A stretch of 64,000 nucleotides of DNA from Bradyrhizobium semiaridum (GTDB taxonomy: Bacteria > Pseudomonadota > Alphaproteobacteria > Rhizobiales > Xanthobacteraceae): NCBI RefSeq assembly GCF_020329505.1, contig NZ_JAGKJJ010000007.1, positions 124,001 through 188,000 of the forward strand, written 5' to 3'. Position numbers and translations under genes: made by a program. Within the stretch, counting starts at the first letter, position 1. Each line of letters begins with the position of its first letter. Positions 1 through 7,802 of the stretch are shown here, piece by piece. The notes beneath the pieces are model-generated. The model did not search any database and was not told where the DNA came from. It saw nothing but the letters and a program-made list of their open reading frames with translations.

Positions 1-569
1 AGCCCGATCCGGGCGCGCAGCTGGCGGTAATCAGAGAGTGCCGTGCTGACCAACCCGATCAGCGCGTCGCGCAGGAAGCCGTGGGTCGCGGCGAACTTCA
101 GCAGCGCCAGCACGTCCCTGACCATGCCGACTTCGGGCCGCAGGATGTCGCCAAGCACGAAGCGGCCCGACGGCTTCAGCAGACGGTGGATCACCGCAAA
201 TGCGCCATCCAGCTCCTGCGGCGTCATGTATTGCGCGACCGAATTCATTACGACGAGGTCGATCGAACCTGCATCCAGGGTGTTGAGCTCGTCGAGCGAG
301 CGCACGCGGATCTTGCTGTTGGGCGCAAAGCGTGCGGCAAGCCGGCCGCGCACGCCGGGCGCCGGCTCGGCGAGATAGAGCGTGGCGCAGGCGTCGGCGA
401 CCTTCGTCGCCGAGAGCGCTTCGCCGCAGGCGTAGTCCAGCACCACGGCGTCGGGTGTCTTGATGTAGCCGATGATGTCGCGCGCGATGACCTCAAAATG
501 CAGGTCGCGGTGCAGCCTGCTCGCATAGATCGTATGCGTGGAATCGTAATAGTCGATCCATTCATCCAT
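1..569 (-). CDS. SAM-dependent methyltransferase, class I (3' end outside window)
   Basis: Partial gene running off the left edge; about 189 residues are visible from the ATG at 569. The protein begins MDEWIDYYDSTHTIYASRLH and has a class I methyltransferase core: a glycine-poor motif I (VLDYACGEALSATKVAD, about residues 43-59), an acidic strand end (LAEPAPG) for SAM ribose binding, and a later LKPSGRFVLGDIL strand typical of the family. Substrate cannot be told. It is divergent from the dps gene and shares its upstream region. The ribosome-binding site is weak, so the start is chosen because it opens the conserved reading frame. Confidence 0.75.
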   Translation of the reverse strand, partial: MDEWIDYYDSTHTIYASRLHRDLHFEVIARDIIGYIKTPDAVVLDYACGEALSATKVADACATLYLAEPAPGVRGRLAARFAPNSKIRVRSLDELNTLDAGSIDLVVMNSVAQYMTPQELDGAFAVIHRLLKPSGRFVLGDILRPEVGMVRDVLALLKFAATHGFLRDALIGLVSTALSDYRQLRARIG

Positions 570-607
570 CGCGTTGATTTTCCGATGAGCCGGGGTTCCC
601 GGACGCA

Positions 608-632
608 GGAACCGGTGGGTGGGTGATGCGTT
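608..632 (+). promoter_or_regulatory. EcfG-type general stress promoter before dps
   Basis: GGAAC at 608-612 and CGTT at 629-632 are separated by exactly 16 bases. This matches the GGAAC-N16/17-CGTT consensus of the alphaproteobacterial general stress sigma factor EcfG. The start of transcription would fall near 640, about 55 bases before the dps start codon. Dps genes are known members of EcfG regulons, which supports the call. Confidence 0.65.
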
Positions 633-693
633 AGCGGTCCGGCAGCCAGCATGCAATGCGCCGATCGTCCGGTTCCTAACAGGAAGGTTCACC

Positions 694-1227
694 GTGAGCA
701 AAGCCAACGACAAATCCAGCAAAATTTCCCCTGATCTCGACACGCCGAGCGACCTGCCGCAGGCCGCGGTGGACACGATTTCGGCCTCGCTCAACACGCT
801 CCTGGCGGATGCTTTCGCGCTCTACCTGAAGACCAAGAATTTTCACTGGCACGTCAGCGGCCGGCATTTCCACGACTATCACCTGTTGCTGGACGAGCAG
901 TCGGAGGCGATCTTCGCCACCACCGACCAGCTCGCCGAACGGGTGCGCAAGCTCGGCGGCATCACGCTGAAGTCGATCGGCGATATCGCCAGGCGCCAGA
1001 CCATCAAGGACAATGACGACGACTACGTCCCGCCGCGCCAGATGCTGCGCGAATTGATGGAAGACAACAAGCACATGGCCGCCGCGATGCGCAAGGCGCA
1101 CAAGCTCGCCGACGATCACGAGGATTCCGGCACTGCCGGCCTGCTCGAAACATTCATCGACGAGACCGAGCGCCGCACCTGGTTCCTGTTCGAGGCCAGC
1201 CGCCAGGAAGGCAGCAACGCGGCGTAG
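694..1227 (+). CDS. Dps/ferritin-like DNA-protection protein
   Basis: 177 residues. The four-helix Dps fold is recognisable from KTKNFHWHVSGRHFHDYHLL and LLDEQSEAIFATTDQLAERV, which carry the His, Asp and Glu residues of the intersubunit ferroxidase site. Such proteins form dodecamers in the cytoplasm that oxidise and store iron using peroxide and shield DNA. The N-terminus is rich in Lys, Asp and Ser, like the DNA-binding tails of other Dps proteins. The GTG at 694 is chosen because AGGAAGG lies 7 bases before it; an upstream in-frame ATG at 619 has no such site. An EcfG-like promoter lies at 608-632. Confidence 0.88.
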   Translation: MSKANDKSSKISPDLDTPSDLPQAAVDTISASLNTLLADAFALYLKTKNFHWHVSGRHFHDYHLLLDEQSEAIFATTDQLAERVRKLGGITLKSIGDIARRQTIKDNDDDYVPPRQMLRELMEDNKHMAAAMRKAHKLADDHEDSGTAGLLETFIDETERRTWFLFEASRQEGSNAA

Positions 1228-1239
1228 GATTTACCGTCT

Positions 1240-1392
1240 CCCCTTGTGGATGGCTTCGATGCAGTGAGCATCGAAGCCGGGTGAGGGGTATCTATCCGCG
1301 GAGAGAGACCCCTCATCCGGCTCGCATCTGTCGATGCGAGCCACCTTCTCCCACAAGGGAATCTTCCCTTCTCCCACAAGGGAGAAGGCAAG
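1240..1392. repeat. Dispersed intergenic repeat (CTCCCACAAGGG family)
   Basis: The sequence between dps and the cupin gene is made of inverted copies of a CCCTTGTGG/CTCCCACAAGGGA motif flanking a short variable centre, with a second CTCCCACAAGGGA after it. Related arms of the CCTCTCCC-GCTTGC-GGGGAGAGG type occur at about 9656-9806, 35567-35745, 43846-43966 and 61316-61506. These look like members of a short dispersed palindromic repeat class, not coding sequence. Confidence 0.6.
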
Positions 1393-1395
1393 ATG

Positions 1396-1917
1396 CTATC
1401 GCTTCCACAGCCGCACCAGCGGCCCGTCCTTGCCTAGCACCGGATCGGTTGCGGGGATCGCGACCTGCGGGATCGTCTTCAACGCCCTCGCGTGGTTCTC
1501 CGGCGTCGGCCGTTGCAGATCCATCGGCGGGCCCGGCGGATAGGCGCCGACCACGGAAAAATCGTCGCTCGCCGACAGGCACTGATGCCCGGTGCCTGCG
1601 GGCAGGATCGCGACGTCGCCGGCCGCGATCTCAAGCGCGCGGCCATGCTCGCCGCCGAACTGCACGCGGGCACTGCCGCGCGCGACGCCCAGCACCTCGT
1701 GCACCGTGGCGTGATAATGCGCATAGTCGTAGACGCCATTGCGCCACATCTTGCCCCAGCCGTTGCTGCCGAACAGCTGCTCGATGGTGGCTTCAGGGTC
1801 TTTGCCGACGTCGACCGCACCCTTGTAGACCAGGAACGGCATCGGGTTGTTCGGCACAAGCCCGTCATCACTGAAGACGATAGCCAGCGGCTCGGCTCCG
1901 GCTTTGACTGCGGACAT
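1396..1917 (-). CDS. Cupin-domain protein, YjlB-like
   Basis: 173 residues. A single cupin barrel is visible: AHYHATVHEVLGVARGSARV holds the first metal motif (His, His, Glu) and GDVAILPAGTGHQCLSAS the second (His). The N-terminal half (NNPMPFLVYKGAVD, then EQLFGSNGWGKMWRNGVYDY) matches the YjlB type of cupin, whose biochemical role is unknown. The start has a strong GGAGGATCACG ribosome-binding site. It ends just after an intergenic repeat and follows the enolase-superfamily gene on the same strand with a 72-base gap, so the two may be co-transcribed. Confidence 0.8.
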   Translation of the reverse strand: MSAVKAGAEPLAIVFSDDGLVPNNPMPFLVYKGAVDVGKDPEATIEQLFGSNGWGKMWRNGVYDYAHYHATVHEVLGVARGSARVQFGGEHGRALEIAAGDVAILPAGTGHQCLSASDDFSVVGAYPPGPPMDLQRPTPENHARALKTIPQVAIPATDPVLGKDGPLVRLWKR

Positions 1918-1989
1918 CGTGATCCTCCGGGAATGCTGCGCAGCCGCGTCGATCTTCCAAAGACAACCGGACTGTCCAAAGCCTGGTTC

Positions 1990-3093
1990 CTACGCGATCC
2001 TGAACTTCAGCACGTCGTCCTTGAACTTGAGCCCGTGTCCCGGCCGCTCCGGCGCCGTGATCATGCCGCCGCTGATCTCGGGCGGATCGACCCAGAGGTC
2101 GTCGATCAGCGCCATGTTCTCGCACCAGATGCCGTTCGGGATCGAGGCCAAGAGGTGCACGTTCAGCTCGGGAAACAGATGCGGCGCGATGGTGACGCCC
2201 CAGGTATCGGCGAGCGCCGCGATCTTGCGCAGGTCCGTCATGCCGCCGCGCATCGGATCGGGCTGAAGGATCGGCAGGCAGGGATTGAGGAAGAACGGCC
2301 GCAGATCGTAGCGCGTGAAATGGGTCTCGCCGCCGACGACGCGCATGTCGAGCGCGGCGGCGATGCGCTGGTAGCCGGCGAAATCATCGGCCGGCACCGG
2401 CTCCTCGAGCCAGTAGATGTCGTACTTCTCGAACTTGCGCCCCATCTCGATCGCGAGATCGGCGCTCCAGCCCATGTTGACGTCGATCATGATGTCGATG
2501 TCGGGGCCGAGCGCCTCGCGCATCCGCCGAACATTGTCGAGGTCCTGCGCGGGCGTGTGGACGTGCGCGACCTGCATCTTGATCGCCTTGTAGCCCTGTT
2601 TGACGAAATGCAGCGCCTTCTCGATCATGCCGTCGCCGCCTGCGCCGCGGAAGCAGCCGGAGCCGTACACCGGGATTTGCGAGCGATAGTGTCCCCACAG
2701 CCGGTGCAGCGGCAGGCCGGCGCGCTTGCCGACCGCGTCCCACAGCGCGATGTCGAGCGCCGACATCGCCATCGCGGCGATGCCGCCGCGGCCATAGGTC
2801 ATCGTCGCGGTCCAGAGGTCGCGCCAGATCGCTTCGATCGCGGTCGCGTCCCTGCCCTTGACGCGCGGGATGATGCATTCGTCGAGACAGGCGGCGATCG
2901 ACTTCATCGCCGGGCGGAACACGAACAGATAACCCATGCCGGTGATGCCGCCTGCGGTCTCGACGTCGCAAATCAGGATGTCGCGGGTATCGCCCAGCGC
3001 CGCGCCCTTCAACCAGGGATCGTCGGCCCAGGGCAGGCGCAGCATCGTCACGCGGATGTCACGGATGGTCATGTCCGGATTGGCTGAAAGCAT
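1990..3093 (-). CDS. Mandelate racemase/muconate lactonizing enzyme family protein
   Basis: 367 residues from the ATG at 3093, which has AGGGAG eight bases upstream; a longer frame to 3156 lacks one. The enolase-superfamily fold is clear: an N-terminal capping domain, then a barrel with metal ligands Asp204 (IMIDVNMGW), Glu230 (YWLEEPVP) and Glu256 (VVGGETHF), candidate bases Lys169/Lys172 (YKAIKMQ) and His305 (IAPHLFPE). These enzymes abstract a proton alpha to a carboxylate, giving racemisation or acid-sugar dehydration. A terminal His with the ligand spacing seen here favours an acid-sugar dehydratase, but the substrate cannot be assigned. It may share an operon with the downstream cupin gene. 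Confidence 0.83.
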   Translation of the reverse strand: MLSANPDMTIRDIRVTMLRLPWADDPWLKGAALGDTRDILICDVETAGGITGMGYLFVFRPAMKSIAACLDECIIPRVKGRDATAIEAIWRDLWTATMTYGRGGIAAMAMSALDIALWDAVGKRAGLPLHRLWGHYRSQIPVYGSGCFRGAGGDGMIEKALHFVKQGYKAIKMQVAHVHTPAQDLDNVRRMREALGPDIDIMIDVNMGWSADLAIEMGRKFEKYDIYWLEEPVPADDFAGYQRIAAALDMRVVGGETHFTRYDLRPFFLNPCLPILQPDPMRGGMTDLRKIAALADTWGVTIAPHLFPELNVHLLASIPNGIWCENMALIDDLWVDPPEISGGMITAPERPGHGLKFKDDVLKFRIA

Positions 3094-3148
3094 CGCGCGT
3101 CTCCCTGTCGCTGCCGGATCATGTTGGCCTGATCTCGGACCGGGAAAG

Positions 3149-3316
3149 TCAATCACACAACGCCAGCACTGATCCAGCGCACGCTGTCATGCCTCCAATG
3201 CGCGCGGACCTGATCGCGTTCGGGTGGTTTTCGGCAGCTCGAACAAGGCAGGTCGTGATCGCATGCGCGATCAGCTTTCCCTTGTCGTCGGTGATGCGGG
3301 CCTCGGTGGTCTCCAT
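3149..3316 (-). pseudogene. 3' remnant of a PaaI-type hotdog thioesterase
   Basis: A 55-codon frame reads METTEARITDDKGKLIAH then AITTCLV, which is the C-terminal strand pair of a PaaI-like hotdog thioesterase (usual ending ARITDDKGKLIAHATTTCL). The rest of the domain, including the active-site helix, is missing. The upstream break lies a few bases from a dispersed repeat at 3331-3372, and beyond that the carA gene begins. The tail after the conserved segment looks frameshifted. It is therefore read as the decayed end of a gene, not a working protein. Confidence 0.6.
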
Positions 3317-3330
3317 CGCCCCATGCGGGG

Positions 3331-3372
3331 ATAGATGGATTGCTTCGTCGCTGCGCTCCTCGCAATGACGAA
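3331..3372. repeat. Dispersed repeat (GGATTGCTTCGTCGCTGCGC family)
   Basis: GGATTGCTTCGTCGCTGCGC followed by TCCTCGCAATGACG. A related copy (GGATTGCTTCGCTTCGCTTG, then CAATGACA) is at about 29835-29866. This short element is typical of Bradyrhizobium intergenic DNA. Here it lies between carA and the thioesterase remnant. Confidence 0.55.
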
Positions 3373-3376
3373 GGTG

Positions 3377-4570
3377 CTAAGCCGCGCTCTTCTTCTGCCG
3401 CATCAGATCGGCAAAGCGCTGGAATAGATAGTGCGAGTCGCGTGGGCCCGGCGAGGCCTCGGGGTGATACTGCACCGAGAACACCGGCCGGCCGTCGAGT
3501 GCGATACCGCAATTGGAGCCGTCGAACAGCGAGACATGGGTCTGCGTCGCGCCCTTGGGCAGCGTCGCCTGGTCCACCGCGAAGCCGTGGTTCATCGAGG
3601 TGATCTCGACCTTGCCGGTGGTCTCGTCCTTGACCGGATGATTGGCGCCGTGATGGCCCTGATGCATCTTCCTGGTCTTGGCGCCGACGGCGAGGCCCAG
3701 CATCTGGTGGCCGAGGCAGATGCCGAAGGTCGGCGTGCCCGAATTGATCACTTTCTGGATCACGGGCACGGCGTATTTACCCGTTGCGGCCGGATCGCCC
3801 GGGCCGTTCGACAGGAACACACCGTCCGGCTTCATCGCCAGGATGTCTTCGGCCGTGGTCGTCGCGGGGACCACGGTGACCTTGCAGCCGACGCCGGCGA
3901 GCAGACGCAGGATGTTGCGCTTGATGCCGTAGTCGATCGCGACCACGTTGAATTCGGGCGCCGTTTGCTGGCCAAAGCCCTTGCCCCACGCCCAGGGTGT
4001 TTCGTCCCAGGTGAAGCGTTGGCCGGAGGTGACCATCGGTACCAGGTCCATGCCCTCGAGGCCGGGCCATTCGCGGGCCTCTTCCTTCAGGGCGTGCAAG
4101 TCGAACGCGCCGTTCTTGGCATGGGCGATCACTGCGTTCGGCATGCCCTTGGAGCGGATCAGCGCGGTCAGCGCGCGGGTGTCGATGCCGGACAGGCCGA
4201 TGATGCCGCGCGCCTTCAGCCACTGGTCGAGATGGCGGGTGGCCCGGTAGTTCGACGGGTCCGTGATCGCCGAGCGCAGGATCACGCCGCGCGCCCCGGG
4301 CGTCGCGGCCATGTTCACCGTCTCGATGTCTTCCTCGTTGGTACCGACATTGCCGATATGCGGGAAGGTGAAGGTGATGAGCTGGCCGGCATAGGACGGA
4401 TCGGTGAGGATCTCCTCATAGCCGGTCATCGCGGTGTTGAAGCAGACCTCGCCGACGGCATGGCCTTCCGCGCCGAGGCCAAAGCCTTCCAGCACGGTGC
4501 CATCGGCCAGCACGAGGAGCGCGGTCGGTTTGTGGTCCGGCCAGGCGGAAGCGTTTTCGGATGTTGTCAT
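3377..4570 (-). CDS. carA: Carbamoyl-phosphate synthase small subunit
   Basis: 397 residues. The glutamine amidotransferase subunit of carbamoyl-phosphate synthase, which releases ammonia from glutamine for the large subunit in pyrimidine and arginine synthesis. The N-terminal CPSase small-chain domain (ALLVLADGTVLEGFGLGAEG, NTAMTGYEEILTDPSYAGQ) is followed by a class I glutaminase with the Cys nucleophile in FGICLGHQMLGLAVGA and the His/Glu pair in QYHPEASPGP. The ATG at 4570 is used; an upstream in-frame GTG would add eight residues. The large subunit gene is not in the window. It is divergent from the hydrolase gene and lies near yqeY, as in many alphaproteobacteria. Confidence 0.95.
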   Translation of the reverse strand: MTTSENASAWPDHKPTALLVLADGTVLEGFGLGAEGHAVGEVCFNTAMTGYEEILTDPSYAGQLITFTFPHIGNVGTNEEDIETVNMAATPGARGVILRSAITDPSNYRATRHLDQWLKARGIIGLSGIDTRALTALIRSKGMPNAVIAHAKNGAFDLHALKEEAREWPGLEGMDLVPMVTSGQRFTWDETPWAWGKGFGQQTAPEFNVVAIDYGIKRNILRLLAGVGCKVTVVPATTTAEDILAMKPDGVFLSNGPGDPAATGKYAVPVIQKVINSGTPTFGICLGHQMLGLAVGAKTRKMHQGHHGANHPVKDETTGKVEITSMNHGFAVDQATLPKGATQTHVSLFDGSNCGIALDGRPVFSVQYHPEASPGPRDSHYLFQRFADLMRQKKSAA

Positions 4571-4646
4571 GAGCCCTTTAAATAGACGCCGCACCTTACG
4601 GCGTCAAAGCGAAAGGGCACGGATTCACACCGCAGTGCCGGCCGAA

Positions 4647-4674
4647 TTGACAGGCCGAAACGGCCTTTTAATCT
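4647..4674 (+). promoter_or_regulatory. Candidate sigma-70 promoter before the hydrolase gene, with a hairpin in its spacer
   Basis: TTGACA at 4647-4652 and TAATCT at 4669-4674 are 16 bases apart. The spacer is itself a perfect inverted repeat, GGCCG-AAA-CGGCC. The predicted transcript would start about 50 bases before the ATG at 4731. The inverted repeat could be an operator; it could also be a chance GC-rich hairpin. Confidence 0.4.
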
Positions 4675-4730
4675 AAAGTTCCCTGAAGCGGCCGTTTGCT
4701 TGCCGAAAATGACCCGGTCCGGAGCCTCGC

Positions 4731-5432
4731 ATGGACAACACGATGCCGATCCTGTTCGTCCCCGGCCTCATCTGCTCACCGCGGATTTTTGCCCCTGTGA
4801 TCCCGGCACTGTGGCGGTTCGGGCCGGTGACGGTCGCCAACCATGTTAGGGACGACAATATGGGCGCGATCGCCCGGAGGATCCTGGCGGAGGCGCCGCC
4901 GCGCTTTGCGCTCGCTGGCCATTCGATGGGCGGCTATATCGCCTTCGAGATCATGCGGCAGGCGCCCGAGCGCGTGGCCAGGCTGGCGCTGATGAGCACC
5001 CAGGCGCGACCCGACACGCCGGAGGCGTCCGCGCGCCGCCGCGGCATGATCGAGCGGGCCAGAAGTGGCCAGTACCGGAGCGTGGTCGACGAGGTGTTTC
5101 CGGGCTTCGTGCATCCGTCGCGACAGGGCGATGCCAGCCTGCGCAAGATCGTGGACGAGATGAGCGAGGATGTCGGCGCGGAGGCCTTTATCCGCCAGCA
5201 GACCGCGGTGATGAGCCGGCCCGACTCGCGGCCCACCATGGCGTGGATCAAGTGCCCGACCTTGGTGCTGACATCGGATACCGACAACACCGTGCCGAAT
5301 TCGCTGTCGGACGAGATGGCCGGCGGCATCCCCGGCGCGAAGCTCGTCGTGCTGCGCGATTGCGGCCACCTGCCTCAGCTCGAACTGCCCGGGCCTTGCG
5401 CGGATGCGTTGGTCGAATGGTTGCGGAACTAG
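4731..5432 (+). CDS. Alpha/beta hydrolase
   Basis: 233 residues. An alpha/beta hydrolase fold with the oxyanion strand PILFVPGLICSPRIF at the N-terminus, a nucleophile elbow LAGHSMGGYIAFEIM (Ser65), an acid in LTSDTDNTVP and the catalytic His in LRDCGHLPQLELP near the C-terminus. No signal peptide is seen, so it is probably cytoplasmic. The substrate is unknown; the small size and short cap resemble esterase-like hydrolases of the MhpC/YdjP type. It is divergent from carA and is followed 54 bases later by yqeY on the same strand. Confidence 0.82.
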   Translation: MDNTMPILFVPGLICSPRIFAPVIPALWRFGPVTVANHVRDDNMGAIARRILAEAPPRFALAGHSMGGYIAFEIMRQAPERVARLALMSTQARPDTPEASARRRGMIERARSGQYRSVVDEVFPGFVHPSRQGDASLRKIVDEMSEDVGAEAFIRQQTAVMSRPDSRPTMAWIKCPTLVLTSDTDNTVPNSLSDEMAGGIPGAKLVVLRDCGHLPQLELPGPCADALVEWLRN

Positions 5433-5486
5433 GTTGTTCTATCGCCGCAAACTGCCTACATGAAGGGATTGCGAGAAGGACATCAA

Positions 5487-5942
5487 ATGCTGCGTGACGA
5501 CATCAACAATGCGGTCAAGGAGGCGATGAAGGCGAAGGATGAGCGTAAGCTCTCCACGTTGCGCATGGTCAATTCGACCATCAAGAACGCCGACATCGAC
5601 GCGCGCGGGCAGGGCAAGCCGCCGCTGTCGGATGCCGATCTGCTCGGCCTGTTGCAGAAGATGATCAAGCAGCGCCAGGAATCCGTCGAGCTCTACGACA
5701 AGGGCGGCCGCGCCGAGCTCGCCGCACAGGAGCGCGAGGAGATCGCGGTGATCTCGGCCTATCTGCCGAAGCAGATGTCCGACGACGAGGTGAAGGCCGC
5801 GATCTCGGCCATCGTCGCCGAAACCGGCGCCGCCGGCATCAAGGACATGGGCAAGGTGATCGGCGCGCTGAAGGCGAAATACGCCGGCCAGATGGATTTC
5901 GCCAAGGCCAGCGGCCTGGTGAAGGCAGCACTGTCGGCGTGA
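5487..5942 (+). CDS. yqeY: GatB/YqeY domain protein
   Basis: 151 residues from the ATG at 5487, preceded by GAGAAGGAC. The sequence is a full-length YqeY protein: an N-terminal helical part (DDINNAVKEAMKAKDERKL, STLRMVNSTIKNADIDARGQ) and the C-terminal tRNA-amidotransferase-tail-like three-helix part (IAVISAYLPKQMSDDEVKAA, IKDMGKVIGALKAKYAGQMD). YqeY resembles the tail of GatB, which binds tRNA, but its own role is not settled. In alphaproteobacteria it commonly lies between carA and dnaG. Here carA is close, but dnaG is 25 kb away. Confidence 0.9.
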   Translation: MLRDDINNAVKEAMKAKDERKLSTLRMVNSTIKNADIDARGQGKPPLSDADLLGLLQKMIKQRQESVELYDKGGRAELAAQEREEIAVISAYLPKQMSDDEVKAAISAIVAETGAAGIKDMGKVIGALKAKYAGQMDFAKASGLVKAALSA

Positions 5943-5946
5943 TGCT

Positions 5947-6030
5947 TGTAGCCCGGATGGAGCGAAGCGAAATCCGGGTAGGCCCATCCGCCCGTTGAGG
6001 TCCCCAGATTGCGCTTCGCTGCATCCGGGC
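5947..6030. repeat. Dispersed inverted repeat (TAGCCCGGATG...GAAATCCGGG family)
   Basis: Two arms, GTAGCCCGGATGGAGCGAAG (then CGAAATCCGGG) and an inverted GCGCTTCGCTGCATCCGGGC, flank about 30 bases. A second copy of the left arm is at about 58918-58953. The element sits between yqeY and the acyl-CoA synthetase gene and could fold into a long hairpin at the end of the yqeY transcript. Confidence 0.55.
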
Positions 6031-6141
6031 GACGGATTCCGGCCTTGTGCCCGGCATCCGCGTCCTTAAAACTGGCGCCAAATTGAAAACGTCGACGGCC
6101 GTAACAACGGCCCGTCGCAACGCCAGGGACGAGCCGCCGCC

Positions 6142-7752
6142 ATGCTCAAGGAAGCCGCCACCTACGACGAGCTGTACCGCAACTTCCGCTGGGACGTGCC
6201 GGCGCGCTTCAACATGGCGACCGCCTGCTGCGATCGCTACGCCGAAGGCAAGCGGCGGCTGGCGCTGATCTATGTCGATGAGGACGGCCGCAAGACGCAC
6301 ACTTCGTTCGATGAGGTCGCGGACGCCTCACGCCGCTTCGCCAATGTGCTCGCTGCCGATGGCCTCGTCCGCGGCGACCGCCTCGCGGTGTTCCTGTCGC
6401 AATCGCTCGAACTGCCGGTTGCACATCTCGCCGCGTTTCGCGCGGGCTTCATTTCGATCCCGCTGTTCGCGCTGTTCGGCGAGGACGCGCTCGAATTCCG
6501 TCTGTCGAATTCCGCCGCCAAGGCCATCGTCACCGACGAGGCCGGCTGGCAGAAGCTCGCGAAAATCCGCGATCGGCTGCCCGAGCTGCAGCGCGTCTAC
6601 ATCGTCGGCGAGCACACGCCGCCGGGCACCGCATCGTTCTGGGACGCGATCAAAGCGGCCTCGAATGAGTTCGCAACCGTGGACACCTCGGCCGATGATC
6701 CCGCGCTGATCATCTACACCTCGGGCACGACTGGAAACCCCAAGGGCGCGCTGCACGCGCACCGCGTCGTGCTCGGCCATCTGCCCAATGTCGAGATGTG
6801 CCACAACTTCCTGCCGAGGCCCGGCGACCTGATGTGGACGCCGGCCGACTGGGCCTGGATCGGCGGCCTGATCAACGGCCTGCTCGCGTTCTGGTATCAC
6901 GGCATCCCGATGGTCGGTCACCGCGCGCGCAAATTCGAGCCGCAGGCGGCGATGCAGATGATGGCCGAGCTCGGCATCCGCAACGTGTTCCTGCCGCCGA
7001 CCGCGCTGAAGCTGATGCGGCAGGCCAATGTCAGAAATCCCGGCGTGCAGCTGCGCAGCATCTTCACCGGTGGCGAGTCGCTCGGCGGCGAACTGCTCGG
7101 CTGGGTCCGCGACACCTTCGGCATCGATGCGCACGAGGTGTTCGGCCAGACCGAATGCAATCTCGTGATCGGCTCCAACTCCAATCTGTTTCCGATCCGC
7201 CCCGGCGCGATGGGCCGCGCCACGCCCGGGTTCGACGTCCGCATCGTCAACGACAAGGGCGAGGAGTTGCCGCGGGGCCAGCGCGGCATCATCGGCGTGC
7301 GTCAGCCGTGTCCGTGCACCATGATCGAATACTGGCGCAACCCCGAGGCGACCGCGAAGAAATTTGCCGGCGAATTCCTGCTGACCGGTGATCTCGGCGT
7401 GCAGGATGAGGACGGCTATTTCTGGTATGTCAGCCGCGAGGACGACGTCATCACCACGGCCGGCTACCGCGTCGGCCCGTCGGAGATCGAGCATACGCTG
7501 ATGAAGCATCCGGCAGTCGCGATGTCGGCGGTGGTCGGCATTCCGGATCCGATCAGGACGGAATCCATCAAGGCCTGGATCGTGCTGCGCCCGGGCTATG
7601 CGCCGAGCGATACGCTCGCACGCGAGATCCAGGAGTTCGTCAAGGTGCAGCTCGCGGCCCACGAATATCCGCGCTTCGTGCAGTTCGCCGAGAGCCTGCC
7701 GATGACGGCAACGGGGAAGGTGCTGCGGCGCGAGCTGCGGGCGTTGGGCTAG
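6142..7752 (+). CDS. AMP-dependent acyl-CoA synthetase (acetyl/medium-chain type)
   Basis: 536 residues. The adenylate-forming family is shown by the phosphate-binding loop IIYTSGTTGNPKGALHAH (about residues 190-207), the adenine motif EVFGQTECNLVIG, the hinge region LLTGDLGVQDEDGYFWYVSR and the C-terminal catalytic Lys in MTATGKVLRRELR. It would activate a carboxylic acid to an acyl-AMP and then an acyl-CoA in the cytoplasm. The length and motifs fit the acetyl-CoA synthetase-like or medium-chain group; chain-length preference cannot be read. It stands alone between two intergenic repeats. Confidence 0.87.
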   Translation: MLKEAATYDELYRNFRWDVPARFNMATACCDRYAEGKRRLALIYVDEDGRKTHTSFDEVADASRRFANVLAADGLVRGDRLAVFLSQSLELPVAHLAAFRAGFISIPLFALFGEDALEFRLSNSAAKAIVTDEAGWQKLAKIRDRLPELQRVYIVGEHTPPGTASFWDAIKAASNEFATVDTSADDPALIIYTSGTTGNPKGALHAHRVVLGHLPNVEMCHNFLPRPGDLMWTPADWAWIGGLINGLLAFWYHGIPMVGHRARKFEPQAAMQMMAELGIRNVFLPPTALKLMRQANVRNPGVQLRSIFTGGESLGGELLGWVRDTFGIDAHEVFGQTECNLVIGSNSNLFPIRPGAMGRATPGFDVRIVNDKGEELPRGQRGIIGVRQPCPCTMIEYWRNPEATAKKFAGEFLLTGDLGVQDEDGYFWYVSREDDVITTAGYRVGPSEIEHTLMKHPAVAMSAVVGIPDPIRTESIKAWIVLRPGYAPSDTLAREIQEFVKVQLAAHEYPRFVQFAESLPMTATGKVLRRELRALG

Positions 7753-7765
7753 ATTCTTTCCACCG

Positions 7766-7790
7766 TGGTCCCGGCCTTCGCCGGGACGAC
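7766..7790. repeat. Short palindromic repeat (GTCCCGGCCTTCGCCGGGAC)
   Basis: A single hairpin GTCCCGG-CCTTCG-CCGGGAC right after the acyl-CoA synthetase stop codon. The same arm occurs twice, inverted, at 29656-29776. It could act as a transcript-end hairpin, though no T-run follows. Confidence 0.5.
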
Positions 7791-7802
7791 GGCAGAATAT
7801 GC

